Positions 31,278 to 40,245 of a stretch of 42,016 nt of DNA are shown piece after piece (the stretch's first letter is position 1; each line of letters opens with the position of its first letter). Origin of the DNA: GWB1-37-8 sp964646925 (GTDB taxonomy: Bacteria > Patescibacteriota > Microgenomatia > Levybacterales > UBA12049); contig CAZYIC010000003.1 in NCBI GenBank assembly GCA_964646925.1, positions 1 to 42,016 on the forward strand, given 5' to 3'. The translations under genes were made by a program, and so were the position numbers. The notes below the pieces were generated by a model. The model worked only from the letters and a program-made list of their open reading frames with translations, had not been told where the DNA came from and made no database searches.

Positions 31278-32422
31278 AGAAAATATTTATTTTTACTTTA
31301 TTTCTATTTCCTTTTGGAGAAGTAATCAGGATACATATAGGCAATAATATTATTATAAAGCCTTTGGATATGGGAGTAATATTAACTGCATTTCTGTGGT
31401 TGATGCTTAAAATTAGAAAAAGAGAGGCAATAAGGCAAAAATTTTTCCTCGTTCCTGTTCTTCTATTTGCCTCATCCGGTTTTTTTTCTCTACTTATTAA
31501 TTTAAATTTCTTATCGGTCGGTCAATTTTTTACATCTGTTACATATCTAATAAGATGGTTAACCTATGCTTTCTTGTTTTTTGTTGTGAGCGACTTTGAT
31601 AAGAATTTTAAGACAAAAATATTAAAAATATTAATTGTTTTAGGATCATTAGTTGTAGGATTAGGATATTTACAATATCTCCTTTACCCTAACCTTAGAA
31701 ATTTGTTCTATTTGGGATGGGACGAACATATGTTCAGGATGTTTTCTACGTTTCTTGATCCAAACTTTGCAGGAGCTTTTTTTGTTTTATTTTTTTTATT
31801 TTTAATAAGTTTGGCGTTTAAAAAGAAAAATATTTTTATCGGCTTACTTACAGCATTGACTTTGGGCAGCATATTTTTAACATTTTCAAGAAGCGCTTTA
31901 ATTATGCTTTTTTTAAGCTCAAGCCTACTGTTTGTACTGATGAATAGGAAAATTTGGATAGCAATATTATTAGGAATTATGCTTTCAGTTTTGGTTGTCT
32001 CATCAAGATATTTTAATATTGAGAATATTAATTTATTTAGAATTGTCTCAAGCGAAGCGCGTCTTGAAACTGCAAAAAACGCGATATTAATAATAAAAAA
32101 AAATCCGATCTTCGGAGTAGGTTTTAATGCTTATAGATATGCTCAGTTTCGTTATGGTTTTCGCAGTCAAAATACGAAAACGGTAAGTCACGCTGACGCA
32201 GGTACGGACAATAGTTTTTTATTTGCGATAGCAACCACCGGATTCGTGGGTTTTGGATTTTTTATATTTCTGTGGTTTAGGATTTTTAAAAGCGCAAAAA
32301 ATAATTCGTTAATCATATCTTCACTTGCCGGAGTGTTTATTAGTTCTCTATTTATAAATAGTTTGTTTTATCCTTCCATTATGATGTGGATTTGGATAAT
32401 TGTTGCGGTTCAAGGAGAATAA
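31265..32422 (+). CDS. O-antigen ligase/polymerase-like membrane protein (Wzy/WaaL family)
   Basis: The 385-residue protein has about ten to twelve membrane spans and the Wzy_C-type region: TFSRSALIMLFLSSSL followed by a large outer loop with NPIFGVGFNAYRYAQFRYGF and SHADAGTDNSFLFAIATTGFVGFG. In this family Arg and His residues of these motifs take part in transferring lipid-linked glycans. It either polymerises repeat units or ligates the chain to an acceptor. It is the last gene of the plus-strand glycan operon and converges with the Ig-like protein gene, overlapping its end by 13 bases. Confidence 0.88.
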   Translation: MGLLKKIFIFTLFLFPFGEVIRIHIGNNIIIKPLDMGVILTAFLWLMLKIRKREAIRQKFFLVPVLLFASSGFFSLLINLNFLSVGQFFTSVTYLIRWLTYAFLFFVVSDFDKNFKTKILKILIVLGSLVVGLGYLQYLLYPNLRNLFYLGWDEHMFRMFSTFLDPNFAGAFFVLFFLFLISLAFKKKNIFIGLLTALTLGSIFLTFSRSALIMLFLSSSLLFVLMNRKIWIAILLGIMLSVLVVSSRYFNIENINLFRIVSSEARLETAKNAILIIKKNPIFGVGFNAYRYAQFRYGFRSQNTKTVSHADAGTDNSFLFAIATTGFVGFGFFIFLWFRIFKSAKNNSLIISSLAGVFISSLFINSLFYPSIMMWIWIIVAVQGE

Positions 32423-33117
32423 GTGACTTTTATTTCCAATTCTTTCTTGTTTCCCGCAATATCTGTCGCTACAATTTTTATCTTATTTTCTCCATTTTGA
32501 AGAGGAAGATTATATGAAAATTCGCCCCTACCATCTGTTATTGCCCAAAAACCATTAACAGTTATTTTTACGTCTTTATCCGTAGTCCCCTTAATATTTG
32601 CAATGTTTTGATCTTTTTCAAAAGACTGACCATTAGCCGGAGAAGTAACATTAAGAGAGGGGGGGGTAGTCTTAAAAGCTGTTATTATTGAGTTAGAAAA
32701 TTCGCTTTCCTTATTATTTACAACCGCTTTTGCTTTTATGATATTTTCTCCGGCTGAAATAGATTCTTTAAATGAAAAACTTCCATTATCATCAACTCTC
32801 ATGCTGTCGGCCAGACTGTTATTTATATATAGGTTTACCGTCTGATTTTTAATTGCAACGCCGGAAATTATAATGTCTGCGCTTGAAGTTGCTTGCGGAA
32901 ACGGATCAAGTACGGGAGGAGCGATAAAAGAAAGATTTCGATTTACTGATTCTCCCTGATTTGTTTTTGTTCCTGACAAAAAAAGACTAAGGTTAACTAA
33001 AATCGGGATTCCAAATTTGAATATCAAAAAAAATATAAGAATTATCCCCAACAGACTGAGGGTAAGATTTTTCTTTGTTTTTCTCTCTAATCTTCTTGAC
33101 AATCTTGACCTAATCAT
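32410..33117 (-). CDS. Membrane-anchored protein with bacterial Ig-like domains
   Basis: The 235-residue protein has a basic N-terminus, one membrane segment at about residues 20-48 and then an exposed part. Two repeats resemble the glucodextranase/Big-type Ig-like fold: about residues 80-150 (ADIIISGVAIKNQTVNLYINN...DNGSFSFKESISAGENIIKAKAV) and 155-232 (LNVTSPANGQSFEKDQNIANIKGTTDKDVKITVNG...GRGEFSYNLPLQNGENKIKIVATD). Such modules occur in adhesins and cell-wall proteins. It has no enzyme motif and no sortase signal. The 13-base overlap with the convergent ligase-like gene is the only link to the glycan locus. Confidence 0.85.
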   Translation of the reverse strand: MIRSRLSRRLERKTKKNLTLSLLGIILIFFLIFKFGIPILVNLSLFLSGTKTNQGESVNRNLSFIAPPVLDPFPQATSSADIIISGVAIKNQTVNLYINNSLADSMRVDDNGSFSFKESISAGENIIKAKAVVNNKESEFSNSIITAFKTTPPSLNVTSPANGQSFEKDQNIANIKGTTDKDVKITVNGFWAITDGRGEFSYNLPLQNGENKIKIVATDIAGNKKELEIKVTYSP

Positions 33118-33130
33118 AAATTTATTCCAG

Positions 33131-33201
33131 AGCCGAGGGGCAGAATCGAACTGCCGTCAACGGTTTACGAAACCGCCGCTTTACCACTAAGCTACATCGG
33201 C
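33131..33201 (-). tRNA. tRNA-Thr (anticodon CGT)
   Basis: On the minus strand the acceptor stem is GCCGATG/CCTCGGC with one mismatch. The D arm has TAGCTTAGTGGTAAAGC, the anticodon stem GCGGT/ACCGT holds loop TTCGTAA (anticodon CGT), and the T arm is GGCAG-TTCGATT-CTGCC. The discriminator is T and no CCA is encoded. Overall sequence agrees with other bacterial tRNA-Thr(CGT). It reads ACG codons. Confidence 0.93.
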
Positions 33202-33247
33202 ACAAGGATATTCTACAATAAAAGACGGGTGAATTGAAAGTCAAAGC

Positions 33248-33871
33248 TTACTTTTTGACTTGAAGATACTTTTTTCCGTGGCCAACACTTGTATTTATAG
33301 GCATGTTTCTTTTGCAAAGCGGGCATTTATTGGCATCAAAAGACTCAGCTCTAAATATGCCAAGGTATGACAGGGGAGCGTTAACTGACTTTGAAGTTAC
33401 TTTTTCCGGATCACGATTCACCATAACACATACGCCAACAACTTTTCCTCCTGCTTTTTTTACAGAATTTACTGCTTTTTTTACAGAACCTCCAGTCGTG
33501 GTAAGGTCTTCAACAATTAAAATTTTTTTTCCCTTAACTAATTTATCGTAATCACGCTTAAAAACTTGATTACTATTTTCATCTTTTTCTGTGAAAGTTC
33601 CAAGGATTTCTTTCTTTTTTAATTTTGAGAGATGATACGCAGTCCATTGAGAAAGAATGATTCCCCCAATTGAAGGTCCGACAACAACGTCAATATCTTT
33701 ATTCTTAAATTTTTCTGCAAAAAGCTTGCAGACCTGAGATGTTTTTTTGGTATTGGGATAGAGCATGTCTTTTCTAACGTAAACACTTCCATGCTTTCCT
33801 GATGTGTAAACAAAATGATCGTCAGCTACAATTGCTTTAATATCCTTTAGAATTTTAACTATATCTTTCAT
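33248..33871 (-). CDS. pyrE: Orotate phosphoribosyltransferase
   Basis: PyrE joins orotate to PRPP to give OMP, the fifth step of UMP synthesis. The 207-residue protein has the PRPP motif ILIVEDLTTTGGSV, the flexible loop region EKDENSNQVFKRD and GPSIGGIILSQWTAYHL. The C-terminal 45 residues include CPLCKRNMPIN, a cysteine pair seen in some long PyrE proteins. It overlaps pyrF by four bases and ends the atp-pyr gene string. A weak hairpin covers its stop but no T tract follows. Confidence 0.95.
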   Translation of the reverse strand: MKDIVKILKDIKAIVADDHFVYTSGKHGSVYVRKDMLYPNTKKTSQVCKLFAEKFKNKDIDVVVGPSIGGIILSQWTAYHLSKLKKKEILGTFTEKDENSNQVFKRDYDKLVKGKKILIVEDLTTTGGSVKKAVNSVKKAGGKVVGVCVMVNRDPEKVTSKSVNAPLSYLGIFRAESFDANKCPLCKRNMPINTSVGHGKKYLQVKK

Positions 33872-34665
33872 CTAAATTTATTTATCTCGTTTCTTAGCTT
33901 AAGTGCTTCTTTCCTTGGGTTTTCTGAAAAGATTATCCCACGGGAGGAACTGATTATCAAGCCCGATTTATCTTTCGTAAGACCCGCTTTGAGTATTTTT
34001 TCCAAATCTCCTCCTTGAGCTCCAATGCCCGGGATTAAAAAAAACATGTTTGGCGCTATATTCCTAACAGTTTTAAGTTCATCTGGCCAGGTAGCTCCAA
34101 TTACCATAAGGCAATTTTTATATTTTTGATCCCAATCTGTAATCTTTCTGGCCACCTTTATGTAAAGCGGCTCTTTTTTTATCTTGAGATCCTGGAAATC
34201 TGAAGCTCCCGGGTTTGAAGTTCTGCATAGCAGAACAATTCCTTTGTCTTTGTATTTCAAAAATGGCTCTATAGAATCAAAACCTAAATATGGATTTACC
34301 GTAACAGCGTCAGTGTCTAACGTTTTGAAGGCTTCGGTCGCGTAATTTTCCGAAGTATTTCCTATGTCAGCTCTTTTGGCGTCCAGGATGACTGGTATGT
34401 CAGAATATTCTCCATGAATATATTTTATCGTTTCCTGGAGCGATTTTAGGCCATCCAATCCCAGGGCGGAGTAATATGCTATGTTTGGTTTGTAAGCACA
34501 AACTAAGTCATGCGTGGCACCTATAATTATCTTGTTAAATTCAAAAATAGAATCTTTTCCATCAAACAAATGACTTGGAATTTTCTTTAGATCCGGATCC
34601 AGCCCGACGCACAGGAGAGAATTATTTTTCTTTATGGCGTTATTTAATTTTCGTTGAAATTTCAT
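33868..34665 (-). CDS. pyrF: Orotidine 5'-phosphate decarboxylase
   Basis: PyrF converts OMP to UMP. The protein from ATG 34665 has 265 residues. It contains LLCVGLDPDLKKIP, the catalytic signature VILDAKRADIGNTSENYA (Lys and Asp pairs), VTVNPYLGFDSI and the phosphate-gripping end FFLIPGIGAQGG. This layout, with a DAKRGDIG-like motif and about 265-280 residues, is the longer type 2 (PyrF/UMPS-like) family common in Mycobacteria and Patescibacteria. The frame is open upstream to 34710, but the first 15 residues there lie inside pyrD. ATG 34665 is preferred because it is followed directly by MKFQRKLNNAI. It still overlaps pyrD by 26 bases. Confidence 0.94.
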   Translation of the reverse strand: MKFQRKLNNAIKKNNSLLCVGLDPDLKKIPSHLFDGKDSIFEFNKIIIGATHDLVCAYKPNIAYYSALGLDGLKSLQETIKYIHGEYSDIPVILDAKRADIGNTSENYATEAFKTLDTDAVTVNPYLGFDSIEPFLKYKDKGIVLLCRTSNPGASDFQDLKIKKEPLYIKVARKITDWDQKYKNCLMVIGATWPDELKTVRNIAPNMFFLIPGIGAQGGDLEKILKAGLTKDKSGLIISSSRGIIFSENPRKEALKLRNEINKFR

Positions 34666-35704
34666 AAGCCAAAAGGGGATTCCACATGGCACCGGTTGCG
34701 GATTGAACAAGATCTGCGCCGGCGCGTTTATACTCCAAATAATCTTTTGGCGTTATTACGCCGCCGACTCCAACTATCTCGTACTTATAGTTATTTTTCT
34801 TTTTTAAAACATTAAGCTTTTTGACCATCTCCAATCCTGCCCATTTGATTGCAGCTCCGCAAACGCCGCTTCTTAACCTGTTTTTTCCGGGCAAGACCTG
34901 ATTTCCTTTTTCGTCGGTCACTTCAATCTGGAGAGTATTTATTGCGGCAATGGCATCAGCATATTTATTTGCAATTCTGGCGAGTTTTTCCATGTCTTTT
35001 TGTCCTCTATAATATCCGATTTTAAGAATTAAGGGTGTTGTTCCGATTACTTTTCTAATTTCTTTGCAAATTTTTTCTGTTATTTCCAGGTTATAGCAAA
35101 CCAAACCCTCGTTGCCTATATTTGGACAGGATAAGTTTGCCTCCAGAATTTTTGCGCCTGAATTTTTGGCAAGTTCAGCCGCTTTAACGAAATCATTTAC
35201 AAAATCTTCTTGCGTTTGGTTTGGTTTTACAGTACCCATAAAGCTCAATATCATAACCTGACCTTTTTTTTGGTATTTTAATGCTTTTTTAACATCTTTC
35301 AGCCAAATTAAAGGTTTTTTGGACGGAACTCCAAAAGAATTGGTGATATTTAGATTTTGGTTTGGTTTATCTAAAGCTATAACTCTTGGAGTTTTTCGGG
35401 GATTGAGATTTTTTGGAGCATCAACATAAATAATATTAGGATAGGGATGGCAAGGGAATTCATCCAGTCTTACGGTTTTATATGTAGAAACTGCAAACCC
35501 GAAATCAAATGCGCCTTTAATAAAGCGGCTATTTAAAAGCGGCCCAGCAGGAATACCAAATGGAATGTTAACGGGAAAACCTAAAAATGTATGTTTCGGT
35601 TTCGTTTTCTTAAAAACAGGTTTTTTTATTTTCCTTAAAGTTTTGGGACCCAAGTTGTAATTCTCATCATACGTTTTATAAATGTCGTACAGAAAGGATG
35701 ACAT
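34640..35704 (-). CDS. pyrD: Dihydroorotate dehydrogenase, class 1-like
   Basis: PyrD oxidises dihydroorotate to orotate using FMN. The 354-residue protein has FGIPAGPLLNSRFIKGA at the start of the barrel, GFAVSTYKTVRL, NSFGVPS and ANLSCPNIGNEG, where the Cys of SCPN is the catalytic base typical of class 1 (class 2 has Ser). VGVGGVITPKDYLEYKRAGADLVQSATGAMW forms the FMN phosphate site. There is no N-terminal membrane helix of the class 2 type. It starts eight bases after the atpC stop and is followed by overlapping pyrF and pyrE, so the last three enzymes of UMP synthesis form one block behind the ATP synthase genes. Confidence 0.92.
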   Translation of the reverse strand: MSSFLYDIYKTYDENYNLGPKTLRKIKKPVFKKTKPKHTFLGFPVNIPFGIPAGPLLNSRFIKGAFDFGFAVSTYKTVRLDEFPCHPYPNIIYVDAPKNLNPRKTPRVIALDKPNQNLNITNSFGVPSKKPLIWLKDVKKALKYQKKGQVMILSFMGTVKPNQTQEDFVNDFVKAAELAKNSGAKILEANLSCPNIGNEGLVCYNLEITEKICKEIRKVIGTTPLILKIGYYRGQKDMEKLARIANKYADAIAAINTLQIEVTDEKGNQVLPGKNRLRSGVCGAAIKWAGLEMVKKLNVLKKKNNYKYEIVGVGGVITPKDYLEYKRAGADLVQSATGAMWNPLLAYEISTKIK

Positions 35705-35712
35705 ATTTTTTG

Positions 35713-36123
35713 CTAAACTCTTCTTTTGTGCCTGGTCGCAACTTTTAATTCAAGAATTGCTTTGATAAGTTCTCCCTGGGCAATTTTAATCTCCATATCC
35801 GTTGCTTTCTCGCTCATTATTTTTTCTGCGCGCTTTTTAGCTTCGGTTGCCCGTGCAATTTCGATATCTTTAGCTTTTATAGCGTAATCCGCAAGAACAC
35901 TTATTTTATTTTTGCTAACTTCCAAAAATCCGCCTGTTACCGCGAGAGAATCATGACTTGTGCCTTTTCTGATAATTAATTCTCCCGGATTAAGTCTTGT
36001 TAATAGATTGATGTGATTCGGAAGAATTGCAATTTCGCCGTTAACGGTTGGGGCAACTACTTCGTCTACTTCGTCTTCGTAAACTATTTTTTCCGGTGTG
36101 ATTATAGAAAGAGAAAGATTCAT
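35713..36123 (-). CDS. atpC: ATP synthase epsilon subunit
   Basis: The 136-residue F1 epsilon subunit links the central stalk to the c-ring and can inhibit ATP hydrolysis. The N-terminal beta-sandwich (LSIITPEKIVYEDEVDEVVAPTVNGEIAILPNHINLLTRLNPGEL) is well kept, followed by a C-terminal pair of helices (IEIARATEAKKRAEKIM...). The start overlaps the last base of the atpD stop (TAATG). pyrD follows after eight bases. Confidence 0.96.
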   Translation of the reverse strand: MNLSLSIITPEKIVYEDEVDEVVAPTVNGEIAILPNHINLLTRLNPGELIIRKGTSHDSLAVTGGFLEVSKNKISVLADYAIKAKDIEIARATEAKKRAEKIMSEKATDMEIKIAQGELIKAILELKVATRHKRRV

Positions 36124-37538
36124 TAACCTTTGGCGTCAGCTCCTTTTTTAACCGCCTCATCAATGGTTCCAACCATGTAAAATGCATTTTCGGAAAGTGA
36201 ATCATGTTTACCCTCAATAATTTCTTTAAACCCTCTTACGGAATCTTCAATCTTTACATATCTTCCGGGTTGGCCTGTAAATATTTCTCCGACAAACATA
36301 GGCTGGCTTAGAAATTTTTGAATTTTTCGGGCTCTTGCAACTGTAAGCTTGTCTTCGTTAGACAGTTCGTCAATTCCCAGAATTGCGATGATATCTTGCA
36401 AGTCTTTATACCTTTGCAAAACTTTTTGTACACCTCGGGCAACATTATAATGGTCTTCGCCCACAATATTTGGATCAAGGATTCTTGATGTTGACGCAAG
36501 AGGGTCAACCGCAGGATAAATACCCTGTTCGGCAATAGACCGCTCCAGATTGATTGTTGCATCAAGATGGGCAAAAATAGTGACAGGCGCAGGATCCGTA
36601 TAATCGTCTGCAGGCACATATACGGCTTGTACGGATGTGATAGAACCTTTTTTGGTTGAGGTGATTCTTTCCTGGAGCTCTCCCATTTCGGAAGCAAGAG
36701 TCGGCTGATAACCAACAGCCGATGGCATTCTTCCCAAAAGCGCCGAGACCTCGGATCCCGCTTGAGCGAAACGGAAAATATTGTCTATGAAAAGCAAAAC
36801 ATCTTCTCTTTTTATATCTCTGAAATATTCACTCATGGTTAGTGCCGTCAATGCAACTCTCATCCTGTTTGCCGGAGGTTCATTCATTTGGCCAAATACC
36901 ATGACCATTTTATCCATAACTTTGGCTTCTTTCATTGCAAGCCAGAGATCATTTCCTTCCCGAGTTCTCTCTCCGACCCCTGCAAATACCGAATGTCCCT
37001 GGTGTTCCATTGCGATATTTCTAATTAATTCCTGAACAATGACTGTTTTGCCGACCCCCGCCCCTCCGAATACCGCAATTTTTCCGCCTTTCGTAAAAGG
37101 AGCAATAAGGTCAATAACCTTAAGACCTGTTTCCAATATGCTGGGCTTTGTTTCCTGTTCGGTTAAAGATGGAGCTGGTCGGTGAATTGGATTGTATGAG
37201 AGATTTTTGCTCTTTTTGTCAAACGGTTTTCCGTCAATAACATTGCCCAAGACGTTAAAAATTCTTCCAAGAGTAGGGAGCCCGACAGGAACTTTTATGG
37301 GAGAGTTTGTGCGTTTTACTTTCATTCCTCTGTAGAGTCCGTCGGTTGGGCCCATGGCAAGAGTTTTAACCTCATTATCTCCTGTTGAAAAAGCAACTTC
37401 GAGAGTTAGTTTTTCTTTTCTTTGAAGGTCAATTTCCAAAGCCTCGTGGATTAGCGGAGGATTTTCGGAAAAACGTACGTCAACAACAGGCCCTGTTAAT
37501 CTGATAATAATTCCGTCTTTTGTATCTTTAGAATTCAT
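36123..37538 (-). CDS. atpD: ATP synthase beta subunit
   Basis: This is the catalytic subunit of F1. From ATG 37538 the protein has 471 residues. It shows the N-terminal barrel (IIRLTGPVVDVRFSE), the Walker A motif GGAGVGKT, catalytic GERTREGND (Glu), Walker B LLFIDNIFRFAQAGSEVSALLGRMPSAVGYQPTLA, and TSTKKGSITSVQAVYVPADDYTDPAP. The frame is open further upstream, but that part lies inside atpG. MNSKDTKDGII directly before the conserved barrel marks the start, with an 11-base overlap of the atpG end. Confidence 0.98.
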   Translation of the reverse strand: MNSKDTKDGIIIRLTGPVVDVRFSENPPLIHEALEIDLQRKEKLTLEVAFSTGDNEVKTLAMGPTDGLYRGMKVKRTNSPIKVPVGLPTLGRIFNVLGNVIDGKPFDKKSKNLSYNPIHRPAPSLTEQETKPSILETGLKVIDLIAPFTKGGKIAVFGGAGVGKTVIVQELIRNIAMEHQGHSVFAGVGERTREGNDLWLAMKEAKVMDKMVMVFGQMNEPPANRMRVALTALTMSEYFRDIKREDVLLFIDNIFRFAQAGSEVSALLGRMPSAVGYQPTLASEMGELQERITSTKKGSITSVQAVYVPADDYTDPAPVTIFAHLDATINLERSIAEQGIYPAVDPLASTSRILDPNIVGEDHYNVARGVQKVLQRYKDLQDIIAILGIDELSNEDKLTVARARKIQKFLSQPMFVGEIFTGQPGRYVKIEDSVRGFKEIIEGKHDSLSENAFYMVGTIDEAVKKGADAKG

Positions 37539-38388
37539 AAGCATTATCAGCGAAAGCCGCTCCACCAATATCCAGTATCTCATTTGTAATTTTTTCCTGG
37601 CGTTCTTTATTGTATTCCAGCTGCAGATCTTGAGCGATTTCAATTGCATTATCCGTAGCGTTTTGCATGGCCATCATTCGAGCCGCCTGTTCGGATGCAA
37701 AGCTCTCGAGCATTTCTTGATAAATTCTCATTTCCAGGTAATGCCTTAAAAGGTGGGGAAGAAGAGTTTTGGGGTCGGGTTCAAAAAGCGTAAAGGAAGA
37801 AGATGCATTTTTCTCGAATTCAATCGGAAGAAGATTTGATAATTTTGGTTTCTGAGAAAAAACACTTACGAAACTTGTTGACAAAATTTTAACGCTTTTA
37901 ACTTTTTTTCCCAGGAAAAACTCATCGACAAATTTTGTTATTGGAAAAACCGTGTCAAAAGGCGGAATAACAGTTCCGAATTTGAATGAAGCAACAATCT
38001 CTTTCTTTAAGCTGGCAGCGGCTGTTTCAATTTTTTTTCCAACTGTCAGGTATGTGATATTTTTATTTTGAGAATGAAAGTCAAAAAGATCTCTGATTAA
38101 GTTGGTGACTAAACCTCCGCATAGGCCTTTGTCCGGAGAAAAAACCAGGAGAAGGGTTTTGTCCAAATCTTGCGGATTTTTCATATAGTCATGCGTGTAG
38201 GCGTCACCCAATTTGCCGGAAAGATTTTGAGAAATTGCCGACAATTTTTCTACATATGGTCTTCCTGCCAAGGTTGCGTCTTGAGCTTTTTTCAGCTTTG
38301 ATGCCGCAATCATTTGCATTGCCCTTGTTGTTTTAGAGACATTTCCGGATGCTCTTATTCTTCTTTTTAGAGATAAAAGGTTTGCCAT
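37528..38388 (-). CDS. atpG: ATP synthase gamma subunit
   Basis: Gamma is the rotating central shaft. The 286-residue protein has the usual N-terminal coiled-coil helix (LKRRIRASGNVSKTTRAMQMIAASKLKKA), SPDKGLCGGLVTNLIRDL in the Rossmann-like middle, and the C-terminal helix with SEQAARMMAMQNATDNA and NKERQEKITNEILDI. Length and motifs are normal. The gene starts two bases after atpA and overlaps atpD. Confidence 0.97.
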   Translation of the reverse strand: MANLLSLKRRIRASGNVSKTTRAMQMIAASKLKKAQDATLAGRPYVEKLSAISQNLSGKLGDAYTHDYMKNPQDLDKTLLLVFSPDKGLCGGLVTNLIRDLFDFHSQNKNITYLTVGKKIETAAASLKKEIVASFKFGTVIPPFDTVFPITKFVDEFFLGKKVKSVKILSTSFVSVFSQKPKLSNLLPIEFEKNASSSFTLFEPDPKTLLPHLLRHYLEMRIYQEMLESFASEQAARMMAMQNATDNAIEIAQDLQLEYNKERQEKITNEILDIGGAAFADNAYEF

Positions 38389-38390
38389 AT

Positions 38391-39899
38391 TTATTCAAAT
38401 CTTTTTTTAAATTCCTCAACGGATTTTTTGATTTGTTTCAAGACATCATCGGTTGGTTTGCCGCTTGTTGAAAGAGCGCTTAGTATATCCGGAGAGCGTT
38501 TTTTTATAAAATCATGCAGGTCTTTTTCAAATCGCTGGAACGAGTCAAGAGGAATGTCATCCATTAATCCGGCTGTAACTGCATAAATACTTAGAACTTC
38601 TAAATCCTCGGTGAGCGGAGAAAACTGCGGCTGTTTTAGAATTTCCGTTAATCTCTTTCCGCGGTCAAGCTGTTTTTGAGTTGCAGTATCCAATTCGCTT
38701 CCAAATTGAGCAAATGCGGCAAGTGAGTTGTATTGGGCAAGTTCAAGCCTCAGTTTTCCCGATACTGATTTAATCGCCGGTGTTTGAGCCGATCCTCCGA
38801 CTCTTGATACTGACTGTCCGACATTGATGGCGGGTCTAATGCCCGCATTAAATAAGTCTGACTGTAAATATATCTGACCGTCCGTAATAGAAATTACATT
38901 TGTAGGGATATATGCGGAAATATCATTGGCCTGTGTTTCAATAATTGGAATTGCTGTTATCGATCCATTGCCATTTTTTTTATTTAACTTGGCAGATCTT
39001 TCCAAAAGTCTGCTATGAAGATAAAAAACATCTCCCGGGTATGCTTCTCGTCCCGCAGGACGTCTCAGAACCAGCGAAATTTGCCTATATGCCCATGCAT
39101 GTTTGGTAAGGTCATCAAATACTACCAAAACATCTTTCCCTTTTTCCATAAAATATTCTGCTATAGCTATTCCAGCATAGGGCGCAAGATATTGTAAGCT
39201 GGCAGGATCCGATGCGGATGCGGAAACTATTATAGAATAGGAAAGGGCAGCTTCAGAATCCAGCCTGTCAATAACCTGCGCAGTTGTGCTTCTCTTCTGT
39301 CCGATTGCAACATAGATACAGATAACGGGTTTCTTGTTGAATTTTTGGTTAATTATAGTATCGATTGCAATGGCTGTTTTTCCTGTTTGTCTGTCGCCTA
39401 TTATAAGTTCTCTTTGACCGCGTCCGATTGGAATCATGGAATCTATTGCTTTAATCCCGGTTTTTAGGGGAGTATTTACCGGTTCGCGCTCAACAACACC
39501 TGCTGCAATTTTTTCAAATGGCATTACCTTACCCTTTTTTATCTTTGGTTTCCCGTCCAGAAGTTTTCCTAATGGGTCCAAAACTCTTCCCAATAATTCT
39601 TCCGAAACTTCAACTCCCAGCATTTGTCCGGTTGTTTTCAGCGTGTCGCCTTCTTTTATTCCTGCGGAATCTCCGAGAAGTATTATCGAAACAAAATCCT
39701 CATCCAGATTTAAAACCATACCCTGCAAACCATCCTTAAGTAATATTTTTTCGCCCATTATTGCCTTGGATAATCCGGATGCGGCAATTACTCCATCGGT
39801 ATTCTTTATAACCGTTCCAACGTTTTGAGTTTTGAAGTCGTCTCCAAACGTCATTAATTTTTTTTCAAGCTCGTTTATTATCTTGTCGTTATCAATCAT
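38391..39899 (-). CDS. atpA: ATP synthase alpha subunit
   Basis: This is the non-catalytic nucleotide-binding subunit of F1. From ATG 39899 it has 502 residues, the family length. It has VGTVIKNTDGVIAASGLSKAI, the Walker A motif GDRQTGKT, DDLTKHAWAYRQISLVLRRPAGREAYPGDVFYLHSRLLER and NVGQSVSRVGGSAQTPAIKSV with the conserved Arg of the catalytic interface. The frame is open to 39932, but the extra 11 residues lie within atpH. MIDNDKIINELEKKL is the likelier start and overlaps atpH by eight bases. Confidence 0.98.
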   Translation of the reverse strand: MIDNDKIINELEKKLMTFGDDFKTQNVGTVIKNTDGVIAASGLSKAIMGEKILLKDGLQGMVLNLDEDFVSIILLGDSAGIKEGDTLKTTGQMLGVEVSEELLGRVLDPLGKLLDGKPKIKKGKVMPFEKIAAGVVEREPVNTPLKTGIKAIDSMIPIGRGQRELIIGDRQTGKTAIAIDTIINQKFNKKPVICIYVAIGQKRSTTAQVIDRLDSEAALSYSIIVSASASDPASLQYLAPYAGIAIAEYFMEKGKDVLVVFDDLTKHAWAYRQISLVLRRPAGREAYPGDVFYLHSRLLERSAKLNKKNGNGSITAIPIIETQANDISAYIPTNVISITDGQIYLQSDLFNAGIRPAINVGQSVSRVGGSAQTPAIKSVSGKLRLELAQYNSLAAFAQFGSELDTATQKQLDRGKRLTEILKQPQFSPLTEDLEVLSIYAVTAGLMDDIPLDSFQRFEKDLHDFIKKRSPDILSALSTSGKPTDDVLKQIKKSVEEFKKRFE

Positions 39900-40242
39900 A
39901 GTTTTGTTCAATGTGGGAAATAATTTTATCAAATGAATTTTTTAATGTAAATTCATAAACAGTATCGTTGTCTACAATTTCTATGCCGAGCATAAGTTTC
40001 GAATCCTTTTTAAATACAATTTTTTTATTTGGAAAAAGTTTTTGGAAGCGATCTGAATCCGGGATATCAAAGGGGCTTGACACGACAAGGCTTCTTTTCT
40101 TTTCCATTACTCTCAAGCCATTTATATATTTTTTTAAGTCGGATTTATTAATAAGGCCGGAGATTTTCTTAACTTTTTTTTGATCCAGAAAATTATTTTT
40201 ATAGCTTATCAAAACAAGTTTGTCGATTTTTTTCTTATTCAT
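39892..40242 (-). CDS. atpH: ATP synthase delta subunit (unusually short)
   Basis: Delta holds the F1 head to the peripheral stalk. This protein has only 116 residues, against about 175-180 in most bacteria. The identity rests on its place between atpF and atpA and on the C-terminal region IVFKKDSKLMLGIEIVDNDTVYEFTLKNSFDKI. That matches the delta C-terminal domain, where a hydrophobic turn and GG(I/F) strand precede the end. The N-terminal six-helix domain, which contacts the alpha subunits, seems strongly reduced. The family match is weak, so a highly divergent delta is the best call. Confidence 0.8.
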   Translation of the reverse strand: MNKKKIDKLVLISYKNNFLDQKKVKKISGLINKSDLKKYINGLRVMEKKRSLVVSSPFDIPDSDRFQKLFPNKKIVFKKDSKLMLGIEIVDNDTVYEFTLKNSFDKIISHIEQNYD

Positions 40243-40245
40243 AAA

